The notes: generated by a model not told the origin, from the sequence alone. A DNA stretch of 5,062 nucleotides from Candidatus Bathyarchaeota archaeon (GCA_013329615.1 DUKA01000199.1:11121-16182), one strand, 5' to 3'. Counted from the stretch's first letter, positions 1 through 5,062 are shown. Program-made: numbers and translations.

Positions 1-1
1 C

Positions 2-121
2 CCCGAGACGCTGCGCGACTACAGGGTAAGCGCCCTGGGGCTTCTCGCCCACGCACTCTACGCGGGCAAGCTCGTTGATGTCAAGATAGAGGAAGCCTAC
101 GCCCCCAAGCGGATGGAGTAG
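2..121 (+). CDS. C-terminal fragment of an unidentified protein, possibly an AAA+/MoxR-type ATPase
   Basis: An open frame enters from the left edge and ends at TAG 119-121, leaving 39 residues. The tail contains YRVSALGLLAHALYAG and ends AYAPKRME. I do not recognise it with certainty. The reading is supported by G/C-rich third positions and by the VWA gene starting only 2 bases after the stop, which implies one transcript. Genes of the VWA type are very often preceded by a MoxR- or magnesium-chelatase-like AAA+ ATPase, and this tail could be the helical lid end of one. No Walker motif is inside the window, so the ATPase identity is inferred from context only. Confidence 0.45.
   Translation, partial: PETLRDYRVSALGLLAHALYAGKLVDVKIEEAYAPKRME
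115..118 (+). promoter_or_regulatory. Shine-Dalgarno-like GGAG for the VWA gene
   Basis: GGAG lies 5 bases before GTG 124, inside the last codons of the preceding gene. It supports GTG 124 as the start and translation from a shared transcript. The motif is short and could occur by chance in a GC-rich coding end. Confidence 0.4.
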
Positions 122-123
122 CC

Positions 124-1359
124 GTGCAATCCCCCAACCCCTGCAGCGACATCGCGGACAATACCCTGGACCTCCTACGGGACGCCGCGAAGATGCAGAT
201 GGGCAAGGGACTCGACCAAGACTCCGAGATGATGGAGAAGGTCAAGAAGAAGACCGAGGAACGCCTCAAGGCGCAGCAGCAGAAACGCGAGCAACTCAAG
301 GAGCAACTCGAACAGCTCAAAGCAAAGATGATGATGAAGGCCGTCGAGAAGCTCCTAGAGGGGGCCAGTGAGGAGGAGGTCCTGAGCGAGCTAGAACTCA
401 CCGGCGAGATGGAGGGGCTCGAGGAGCAGATAGAGCAGCTCGACTCGGAGCCGCACGCCATAAGCGAGGAGGACTTCGACGAGGCCCTCAAGGACCTTGA
501 GAAGAAGGGGCTCCTCGACGGGCGCGGCAAGGGCGTGATCCTCACGAGCAAGGGCGCGCAGCTCCTCGGCAGGGGCTTCCTGAGCAGGATTCTTATGAAC
601 CTCGCCCGTAAGGGGCTCGGCGCCCACCGGGTGGAGGACATAGGCCACGGCCCGTGGCTGGCCGCGACCTACCGCCCATACGAGCCCGGCGACCCCTACG
701 ACAGGATCAACGTCGAGAGGAGCCTTATGGCGGCGATCGAGCGCGGCGGGGGCTTCAGTGAGATGAAGACGAGCGACTTCCGCATACACGAGAGCCGCCA
801 CGCCACCGAGGTCCACTTCGGCGTCCTCGTCGACCAGAGCGCCTCGATGAAGAAGAAGGGTAAGATGGAGGCAGCAGTCGAAACTGCGCTCGCCCTCTCC
901 GAGCTGATGAGGCTCGAGTTCCCCGAGGACAGACTCCGCGTCTACGCCTTCAGCGAGGAGACGAAGATGGTCGAGCCATACGAGCTCCCCGGGGTCGTCG
1001 TTCCGCAGCAGTTCACCGACATAAGGCGACCGCTCCGCGCCTTCCGCCTAGCCGTCGCCATGGAGCCCGGCAACAAGCAGGCACACCTAATCACCGACTC
1101 CGCCCCCAACTTCATAGACGGCGAGTTCGTCGGCTTCAAGAAGGCCATGGAGGCGGTTATCGAGGAGGTACGCCTCTACCGCCTACACGACATACTCCTG
1201 AACGTCGTCATGCTCGACGACGACCCCGAGCTGCGCGAGATGGCGAAGAGGATAGCGCAGGTGAACAACGGGCGGGTCTTCTTCGCCGACCCCCAGAACC
1301 TGGGCGAGGCGCTCGTCGAGGACTACCTCTGGTCTAAGAAGGAGATACTCAGCCTTTGA
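124..1359 (+). CDS. VWA (MIDAS) domain protein with N-terminal coiled coil
   Basis: This 411-residue protein has four recognisable parts. Residues about 38-108 are dense in K, E and Q and should form a long coiled coil. Residues about 113-149 (ISEEDFDEALKDLEKKG to TSKGAQLLG) look like a small winged-helix module. A linker around 183-200 carries YRPYEPGDPYD. Residues about 230-400 are a von Willebrand factor A domain. Its metal-ion site is intact by eye: DQSAS at D237/S239/S241, T298, and D325 in ITDS. There is no signal peptide or membrane segment, so it should be cytoplasmic. VWA proteins of this type usually work with an AAA+ ATPase as a chelatase- or MoxR-like remodelling or metal-insertion pair; the close upstream gene fits that. 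The substrate is unknown. GTG 124 is chosen because of the GGAG 5 bases upstream and the 2-base gap to the previous stop. Confidence 0.85.
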   Translation: MQSPNPCSDIADNTLDLLRDAAKMQMGKGLDQDSEMMEKVKKKTEERLKAQQQKREQLKEQLEQLKAKMMMKAVEKLLEGASEEEVLSELELTGEMEGLEEQIEQLDSEPHAISEEDFDEALKDLEKKGLLDGRGKGVILTSKGAQLLGRGFLSRILMNLARKGLGAHRVEDIGHGPWLAATYRPYEPGDPYDRINVERSLMAAIERGGGFSEMKTSDFRIHESRHATEVHFGVLVDQSASMKKKGKMEAAVETALALSELMRLEFPEDRLRVYAFSEETKMVEPYELPGVVVPQQFTDIRRPLRAFRLAVAMEPGNKQAHLITDSAPNFIDGEFVGFKKAMEAVIEEVRLYRLHDILLNVVMLDDDPELREMAKRIAQVNNGRVFFADPQNLGEALVEDYLWSKKEILSL

Positions 1360-1379
1360 GAATCGGTTGATGCCGGTTC

Positions 1380-1388
1380 AAAAATAAT
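1380..1388 (-). terminator. T-rich stretch, possible end of the minus-strand transcript
   Basis: On the minus strand this reads ATTATTTTT, about 135 bases beyond the stop of the Tag-like gene and just before the convergent VWA gene. Archaeal RNA polymerase terminates at short T-runs without needing a hairpin. It is the best T-run in the gap, but short. Confidence 0.3.
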
Positions 1389-1443
1389 GGGTAGGGAGTG
1401 TATCAAGAGGCTTAAGATTGGTCAATTAGTCTGGACACCACCT

Positions 1444-1464
1444 CCCCCGCAAAGTTGCCCGGGG
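1444..1464. other. GC-rich hairpin in convergent intergenic gap
   Basis: CCCC (1444-1447) can pair with GGGG (1461-1464). Inside it GCA (1449-1451) can pair with TGC (1456-1458), with unpaired C and CC between the two stems. It lies between the 3' ends of two convergent genes (VWA ends 1359, Tag-like gene ends 1522), so it could mark transcript ends or a 3' RNA structure. No T-run follows directly. I saw no tRNA or known RNA family in 1360-1521. Confidence 0.3.
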
Positions 1465-1521
1465 CACGGCACCTTATAGAGATTTGTGGAGCCGGGATAC
1501 GTATTATTTCGGTGACTACGG

Positions 1522-1998
1522 CTACCTGAAGCGGGCCTCGATGAGTTCGCTTATGTCGATGTCCTCGCCGACCGAGTAGAGCCACAGGGGAACAGACGTG
1601 GGACCGACGTGCTTGAACCGCGAAGCGACTCGCTTAATGACACCGGCATAGTTGTTCGACTTGTCCAGCCCATCGAGCCACGCTGGGACGCTGCCACTCT
1701 CCTTTATGATTCTCTCGAACTCACGCGCGTTGTGGATGGTGGCGAGTATCTTGTTCCTATTCCTGATGATTTTCGCGTCCCCCATGAGGCGTGCTATGTC
1801 CACCGCCCCGTACCCCGCCACGCGGGTTATGTCGAATTCCTCGAAGGATTCCCTGAACGCGGGCCAACGATCTGCTATCGTTGCCCAGTTGAGCCCGGAC
1901 TGGAAGACGCAGCGGCTCAGGTTCTCATAATACGCAGAGTCGCTCGGGGGCTGCCTCCCCCTGTACATCCAGCCCGTGTAGACCGAATCATCCGCCAT
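1522..1998 (-). CDS. DNA-3-methyladenine glycosylase I (Tag)-like protein
   Basis: This 158-residue protein resembles Tag, the helix-hairpin-helix enzyme that cuts 3-methyladenine from alkylated DNA. The signature runs CVFQSGLNW (30-38), FRESFEEFD (48-56), and GDAKIIRNRNKILATIHNAR (73-92), matching E. coli Tag blocks around AGLSW and the IIR-R-KI segment; RFKHVGPTS near the C-terminus matches RGFKFVGTT. By eye alignment W38 corresponds to E. coli W46, but E38 of E. coli falls at C30. The zinc-binding Cys/His residues at the two ends of E. coli Tag are absent, so this is a divergent, zinc-free form and its substrate may differ. It lies 32 bases after the cyclophilin stop, with no clear TATA box or Shine-Dalgarno of its own, and is probably co-transcribed with it. 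Confidence 0.72.
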   Translation of the reverse strand: MADDSVYTGWMYRGRQPPSDSAYYENLSRCVFQSGLNWATIADRWPAFRESFEEFDITRVAGYGAVDIARLMGDAKIIRNRNKILATIHNAREFERIIKESGSVPAWLDGLDKSNNYAGVIKRVASRFKHVGPTSVPLWLYSVGEDIDISELIEARFR

Positions 1999-2030
1999 GG
2001 GCTGGTATCTGGTTCAGGGTCGTTTGAGTG

Positions 2031-2648
2031 TTACGGCTTGATGTACGCCCTCGTTATGATGATGTCCTCGACGGGCCACATCTGGAATGGGTAGGACTGC
2101 CCGTAGTCGGGGAGATACACATCCCGTGTGCCCACTTCGACGGCGGCTATCTTGTTGACCACATCCATCCCAGCGATGACCTTGCCGAAGACGGCGTATC
2201 CGGGGCTGGAGGCGGACTTGTAGTCGAGGTCGGGGTTGTCGACGAGGTTTATGAAGAACTGGGTCGTGGCGCTGTCGGGAGCGGTGGTGCGCGCCATCGC
2301 TATCGTCCCGACGAGGTTCTTCAACCCGTTGCTCGACTCGAGCTTGATGGGGTCGTTCGTCGCTTTCTCGGTCGCGTCCGGCGTGTACCCGCCCCCCTGT
2401 ATCACGAAGCCTGCGAAGACTCTGTGGAAGATTGTGCCGTCGTAGAAGCTGCCTTTAATGTATGATAGGAAGTTTGCGACCGTTATGGGTGCCTTCTCGC
2501 GGTCGAGCTCTATCTCAATGTTACCCATCGTGGTCTCGAGGACGACGACCTCCTTCTTGTTGAAGAACTGCGTCCAGGCGACGAAGCCCGAGACGGCGAG
2601 CAATATGATGACGACGACGGAGAGTACCGCCTTTCGGCTTACCTTCAT
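2031..2648 (-). CDS. Membrane-anchored cyclophilin-type peptidyl-prolyl isomerase
   Basis: This 205-residue protein has a basic N-terminus (MKVSRK), one hydrophobic segment at about residues 8-26, then a compact cyclophilin domain from about 34 to the end. The uncleaved-looking segment should anchor it with the catalytic domain outside the cell. Cyclophilin hallmarks are visible: FHRVFAGFVIQGGG (74-87) with the catalytic-type R76, F81 and Q84, then QFFIN (130-134) and YAVFGKV further on. The cyclophilin A tryptophan region is replaced by NPDLDYK, as in bacterial-type short cyclophilins. The domain catalyses proline isomerisation and probably helps secreted or surface proteins fold. The start is fixed by a TATA-like box 24 bases upstream, suggesting a leaderless message. 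The HTH-CBS gene ends 51 bases upstream. Confidence 0.9.
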   Translation of the reverse strand: MKVSRKAVLSVVVIILLAVSGFVAWTQFFNKKEVVVLETTMGNIEIELDREKAPITVANFLSYIKGSFYDGTIFHRVFAGFVIQGGGYTPDATEKATNDPIKLESSNGLKNLVGTIAMARTTAPDSATTQFFINLVDNPDLDYKSASSPGYAVFGKVIAGMDVVNKIAAVEVGTRDVYLPDYGQSYPFQMWPVEDIIITRAYIKP

Positions 2649-2672
2649 GATTCAGGAGAACGCCGAGGGGAA

Positions 2673-2680
2673 TCTAAAAG
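2673..2680 (-). promoter_or_regulatory. TATA-like box of the cyclophilin gene
   Basis: The minus strand reads CTTTTAGA, with 24 bases between it and ATG 2648. That spacing puts the transcription start on or next to the ATG. The element is weaker than the two TATA boxes in the divergent region, and read-through from the HTH-CBS gene is also possible. Confidence 0.45.
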
Positions 2681-2699
2681 GTTTGTCACGGGCGGCGGG

Positions 2700-3254
2700 C
2701 TATGTGAGTATGCCTAGGAGGTCCGCCTTGGTGACTATGCCGACTATCCCGCCTTTCCTCTGCACGAGCACGGCGGGGTAGAACTTGAGCAGGTTCGTGA
2801 GCAGGGACACCGGGGCGTCCTCCCCGACCTGTGGGAACGGCTCGTCCATGATCTCGGAGACGATCTTTGACTGGCTCTCATTCTTCTTTGCGGCGAGCAT
2901 GTGGTCGAGTAGCGAGCCCTCGCTGATGCTGCCAACGCTGCGTTCGCCGTCCATGACTGGGAGCTGGCTGAAGCCGTTCCTCCTCATCACGTCGATGGCG
3001 TCCGAGATGGACGTCTCCTTCTGGATGCCGACGACGCTGCGGTTCATGATCTGCCCAACCGAGACCTGTTTCTCCTGCTCCAGCCTGTCGAGCGCCTCGA
3101 AGAGCGCCTTGACCTTGACGTAGCTGGGCTCTATGTTTCCGGCTTCGAGTTTGGCGATGTAGCTCTGGCTCACACCGGCGAGTTCGGCGAGCTGGCTCTG
3201 CGTGAGGCCAAGCTTACGCCTCCGCTCTGGTATGATTTCGAGTGCGGGCAGCAT
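2700..3254 (-). CDS. Xre-type helix-turn-helix regulator with two CBS domains
   Basis: This 184-residue protein has a Xre/Cro-type HTH at about residues 5-58 (LTQSQLAELAGVSQSYIAKLE at 17-37, then GNIEPSY), followed by a CBS pair: CBS1 about 66-120 (VGQIMNRSVVGIQKE; FSQLPVMDG) and CBS2 about 131-184 (IVSEIMDEPFP; GGIVGIVTKADLLGIL). CBS pairs bind adenosine-containing ligands such as AMP, ATP or SAM, so this should be a cytoplasmic ligand-responsive transcription factor. ATG 3254 is chosen over the longer GTG 3341 because a TATA box lies exactly 25 bases upstream of 3254, within the would-be extension. It diverges from the cupin-MTHFR-MetE operon, its likely target. An ATATTC motif overlapping its own TATA box suggests autoregulation. 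The ligand is not deducible from sequence. Confidence 0.88.
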   Translation of the reverse strand: MLPALEIIPERRRKLGLTQSQLAELAGVSQSYIAKLEAGNIEPSYVKVKALFEALDRLEQEKQVSVGQIMNRSVVGIQKETSISDAIDVMRRNGFSQLPVMDGERSVGSISEGSLLDHMLAAKKNESQSKIVSEIMDEPFPQVGEDAPVSLLTNLLKFYPAVLVQRKGGIVGIVTKADLLGILT

Positions 3255-3279
3255 GGGAGGAAAGGGGGGTGGAGTGAGG

Positions 3280-3286
3280 ATATATT
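3280..3286 (-). promoter_or_regulatory. TATA box of the HTH-CBS gene
   Basis: The minus strand reads AATATATC, with 25 bases from the end of the box to ATG 3254. This is textbook spacing for a leaderless archaeal gene and decides the start. The plus-strand motif ATATTC (3282-3287) overlaps it and recurs in the nearby inverted repeat. Confidence 0.7.
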
Positions 3287-3342
3287 CTTTACGGCATACC
3301 CGGCTAGGCGGCTTATGCGACTGGGTCATTAAAACCCACACG

Positions 3343-3372
3343 GACCATATTCATCTAGGAATATTCATGGTC
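3343..3372. promoter_or_regulatory. Imperfect inverted repeat, candidate operator
   Basis: GACCAT (3343-3348) and ATGGTC (3367-3372) are perfect inverted arms. Inside, ATATTC (3347-3352) and GAATAT (3359-3364) form a second inverted pair around ATCTAG. The right arm equals the left arm's complement with TCAT inserted. ATATTCAT also occurs as a direct repeat at 3347 and 3361. The element sits about 10 bases upstream of the cupin TATA box and between two divergent promoters, the usual place for a regulator site. The HTH-CBS protein is the obvious candidate to bind it; this is inference. Confidence 0.45.
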
Positions 3373-3380
3373 AATAATAC

Positions 3381-3387
3381 CTATATA
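3381..3387 (+). promoter_or_regulatory. TATA box of the cupin-MTHFR-MetE operon
   Basis: CTATATA is followed by 25 bases (3388-3412) and then ACG 3413. The same 25-base spacing separates the divergent HTH-CBS TATA box from its ATG. It predicts a transcript beginning at or next to 3413 and hence almost no leader. Confidence 0.65.
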
Positions 3388-3412
3388 CGGGAATAACCCC
3401 ACTTACGCAACC

Positions 3413-3814
3413 ACGAATCGGAGGATACCAAAACTCATAGACATAAAGGACTGGGGCACCTTCGCAGAGATCGGTGCCGGCAAAGGATTCCACAAGGATG
3501 GGTGCTTCTACTCAATCCTTGAGACAAAGGTGGGTGCTTACAGGGGCAACCACAAGCACCCCTACGACCAGCATACCCTGCTCATATCGGGCAAGGGCAA
3601 ATACATCCGCTACGACGGCGCGATAACCGAGATACCCCTCGTCAAGGGGGAGATCGTGAGCGTCGAGGCTGGCGTGCCACACGTAATGGTCCCCGAGGAG
3701 GACTGCCTCGCGTTCGAGTGGTGGGACGGCGACTTCGTAGACCACGAGTGCCAACCCGTCTTCGGCGAATACGTCGACACGAGGATAGGGCCGGACAAGC
3801 TCAGGAAACGGTGA
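3413..3814 (+). CDS. Small single-domain cupin, probable non-canonical or damaged start
   Basis: Counted from ACG 3413 this is a 133-residue protein with a complete cupin barrel. Metal-site motif 1 is NHKHPYDQH (46-54: H47, H49, Q53/H54), followed by GKGKYIRYDG; motif 2 is KGEIVSVEAGVPH (78-90), ending in H90. It probably binds a divalent metal, but the substrate is unknown. The frame is open back to TAG 3356-3358 yet has no ATG, GTG, TTG or CTG before GTG 3530. Starting at 3530 would remove the first 39 residues, including strands of the barrel. ACG 3413 fits the TATA spacing; ATA 3425, just after GGAGG, would give PKLIDIKDWG as the first residues and is the other option. It heads an operon with MTHFR and MetE, so a role in one-carbon or methionine metabolism is plausible. 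Its motif and length do not match acireductone dioxygenase well. Confidence 0.75.
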   Translation, partial: TNRRIPKLIDIKDWGTFAEIGAGKGFHKDGCFYSILETKVGAYRGNHKHPYDQHTLLISGKGKYIRYDGAITEIPLVKGEIVSVEAGVPHVMVPEEDCLAFEWWDGDFVDHECQPVFGEYVDTRIGPDKLRKR

Positions 3815-4681
3815 TAGCAACTCTTCCAGAAGCGTTTCCCCCTGACGTACGAGCTGCTCCCGCCCCGTGGCTGCGAGACCAACGGCTTCGAGGTAGTCGC
3901 CACTATAGTGGACAAGCTGGACGCCGTCACAGTCACCGACAACCCGATGGCGACACTGCGCGCCAGCAGCATCGCCTACGGCTCGAAGGCCAAGGAGAAG
4001 CTGCACCTCGACGTCATACCCAACCTCAGCTGCAGGGACAGGAACCTGCTCGCCCTGCAGTCGGAGATAATAGGGGCGGACATGCTCGGACACAACAACC
4101 TCTTCATAATCACGGGCGACGCCCCACGGGACAGGGAGGGATTCAAGCCCGTCTGGGAGGTAAACAGCATAGAGCTATGCGGGATAGTCAAGGGGCTCAA
4201 TGAGGGGACCGCGACGGTCCGCGGCTCGGAGCAGGCCATCAACGGCAGCACCCGCTTCACAGTCGGCGGCGCACTCGTATTCGACCGCCCAAACGAGCAG
4301 GACACACTCAGGAAGAAGGTCGACGCCGGGTTCGACTACTTCATAAGCCAGATCAGCTTCGACGCGGGGCAGGCGCTCGACTTCTTCGCCGAAGCCGAGG
4401 AGAGGGGCGACAGGGTAGACCGCCATGTCCAGATCGGCCTCGCCCCCACATCGACGCCTAGACGGCTGCGCGCCGTCTCCCAGATGCCCGGCATAAAGAT
4501 CAGAGACACAACCCTCGAAAAACTAGAGGGCAACCCCGACTTCCTCGGGGGCATCGTCAGTCACCTCGCCGAGGTCGCCGACGACTTAAAGTCAAGCCTC
4601 TCAACCTACAGCATAGGCTTCCACCTCATGCCCATAGGCAGCGACGAGGCGACACACAGACTAGTAGAGGAACTAACATGA
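3811..4681 (+). CDS. metF: Methylenetetrahydrofolate reductase homologue, 5' end out of frame or lacking a start
   Basis: MTHFR is a flavin TIM-barrel enzyme reducing methylene-tetrahydrofolate (or an archaeal pterin analogue) to the methyl form used for methionine. Family features in order: YELLPPRG (3848-3871), DAVTVTDNP (3920-3946), NLSCRDRN (4022-4045), NLFIITGD (4097-4120), KVDAGFDYFISQISFD, and GFHLMPIG (4616-4639). About 289 residues is a normal length. The main frame is open only back to TAG 3815-3817 and has no start before GTG 3908, which would delete the conserved first strand. GTG 3811, overlapping the cupin stop as GTGA, is one frame away, so a one-base shift between about 3814 and 3842 is needed. 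Third-position G/C favours the main frame already from 3821. It ends in an ATGA overlap with the MetE gene. Family call is firm; the 5' end is not. Confidence 0.82.
4667..4670 (+). promoter_or_regulatory. Shine-Dalgarno-like GAGG for the MetE gene
   Basis: GAGG lies 7 bases before ATG 4678 within the last codons of MTHFR. With the ATGA overlap it supports ATG 4678 and coupled translation. Confidence 0.4.
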
Positions 4682-5062
4682 TAGGATCAAGCATATCGGG
4701 AAATCTCCCGAGGACACAGGAACTCATCGCCAAGACACGCGCCTACGATAGGGCGAAACTATCCGACGAGGAGCTTGAGGCCGCTTACCTTGAGGCGACC
4801 AAGCAGGTGATTGAGGGGCAGACCAAGGCTGGGCTTACACACGTCAGCGACGGGCTGCTCAAGTGGCAGGACCTGCTCCGCCCTTTCACCCTCGGGCTCG
4901 GGGGAGTCGAACTAGGTCACATGGCGCGGTGGTTCAACAACAACACCTTCTACAAGGTCCCAATCGTAAAGGGACCCATCACATACAAGGGATCGGCGAC
5001 GGAGAAGCTGGGCTACAGGAAACTGCTGCCAAAGGGGGTGACCCTGAAGGCGGTGCTCCCCT
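4678..5062 (+). CDS. metE: MetE-family methionine synthase, N-terminal part (runs off the window)
   Basis: The visible 128 codons show the MetE/UROD-type barrel start: NLPRTQELI (9-17), an acidic helix with SDEELEAAYLEATKQVIEGQ (29-48), then THVSDGLLKWQDLLRPF (54-70) and ARWFNNNTFYKVPIV (83-97). These match archaeal cobalamin-independent methionine synthase, which moves a methyl group to homocysteine. The short N-terminus fits the split or core-MetE forms of archaea rather than the long fused bacterial enzyme; which half or paralogue cannot be settled because the zinc-site region is outside the window. The start overlaps the MTHFR stop as ATGA, so the methyl-donor maker and methyl user are translationally coupled. 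It has no promoter of its own here. Confidence 0.8.
   Translation, partial: MIGSSISGNLPRTQELIAKTRAYDRAKLSDEELEAAYLEATKQVIEGQTKAGLTHVSDGLLKWQDLLRPFTLGLGGVELGHMARWFNNNTFYKVPIVKGPITYKGSATEKLGYRKLLPKGVTLKAVLP

Noticed and set aside
81..816. Long minus-strand frames opposite the VWA gene
   Set aside because: Serine/leucine-rich or low-complexity translations antisense to a clear VWA gene in GC-rich DNA; no family motifs.
1375..1385. GGTTCAAAAAT resembling a tRNA T-loop
   Set aside because: No flanking T-stem, anticodon arm or acceptor stem can be formed around it.
1473..1478. TATA-like CTTATA on the plus strand
   Set aside because: No plus-strand gene follows at the right distance; an antisense transcript into the Tag-like gene is possible but unsupported.
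1387..1479. Small plus-strand ORF of 30 codons beginning MGRECIKRLK
   Set aside because: It has no Shine-Dalgarno and no TATA box at the spacing seen for real genes here, and it overlaps the hairpin between convergent genes.
1609..2465. Plus-strand frames opposite the Tag-like and cyclophilin genes
   Set aside because: They are antisense shadows with no recognisable domains, while the minus-strand genes carry family motifs.
3255..3341. N-terminal extension of the HTH-CBS protein to GTG 3341
   Set aside because: The extension contains the TATA box that fits ATG 3254, and its residues do not resemble part of an HTH domain.
3718..4203. Long plus-strand frame overlapping the cupin and MTHFR
   Set aside because: It is an out-of-frame shadow of MTHFR with arginine-rich, low-complexity sequence; only its GTG at 3811 is of interest.
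1..5062. CRISPR array, insertion sequence, attachment site or defence system
   Set aside because: No spaced direct repeats, transposase-like frame, terminal repeats or tRNA-adjacent duplications were seen.

Overview
The window looks archaeal. Three gene starts have a TATA-like box about 25 bases upstream and no room for a leader, as expected for leaderless archaeal transcripts. Codons are GC-rich, with frequent AGG and ATA. The gene set (a Xre helix-turn-helix/CBS regulator, a split-type MetE, a Tag-like glycosylase and a membrane-anchored cyclophilin) fits the TACK archaea, perhaps a GC-rich relative of the Thaumarchaeota. That placement is by eye and only moderately secure.

Layout: (1) Bases 2-1359, plus strand: the tail of an unidentified protein, probably an AAA+/MoxR-type ATPase, then a 411-residue von Willebrand factor A (VWA) protein starting 2 bases later. 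(2) Bases 1360-1521: a convergent intergenic gap with a GC hairpin and a minus-strand T-rich stretch. (3) Bases 3254-1522, minus strand: an HTH-CBS regulator, a membrane-anchored cyclophilin and a Tag-like DNA glycosylase. (4) Bases 3255-3412: a divergent control region with a TATA box facing each way and an imperfect inverted repeat between them. (5) Bases 3413-5062, plus strand: a small cupin, a methylenetetrahydrofolate reductase (MTHFR) homologue and the N-terminal part of a MetE-family methionine synthase, in overlapping order (stop/start GTGA and ATGA).

The most interesting part is 2700-5062. A DNA-binding protein with two CBS domains, a fold known to bind adenosyl ligands including S-adenosylmethionine (SAM) in some archaeal proteins, is transcribed away from an operon that makes the methyl donor and methionine. 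It is a good candidate for a ligand-sensing regulator of that operon, but this is inference from context.

Two genes of the operon have abnormal starts. The cupin has no ATG/GTG/TTG at its expected start; an ACG lies exactly where the TATA spacing predicts initiation. The conserved first strand of MTHFR is in a frame with no start codon, while a GTG overlapping the cupin stop lies one frame away. These may be sequence errors, inactivating mutations or unusual initiation or recoding; the sequence alone cannot decide.
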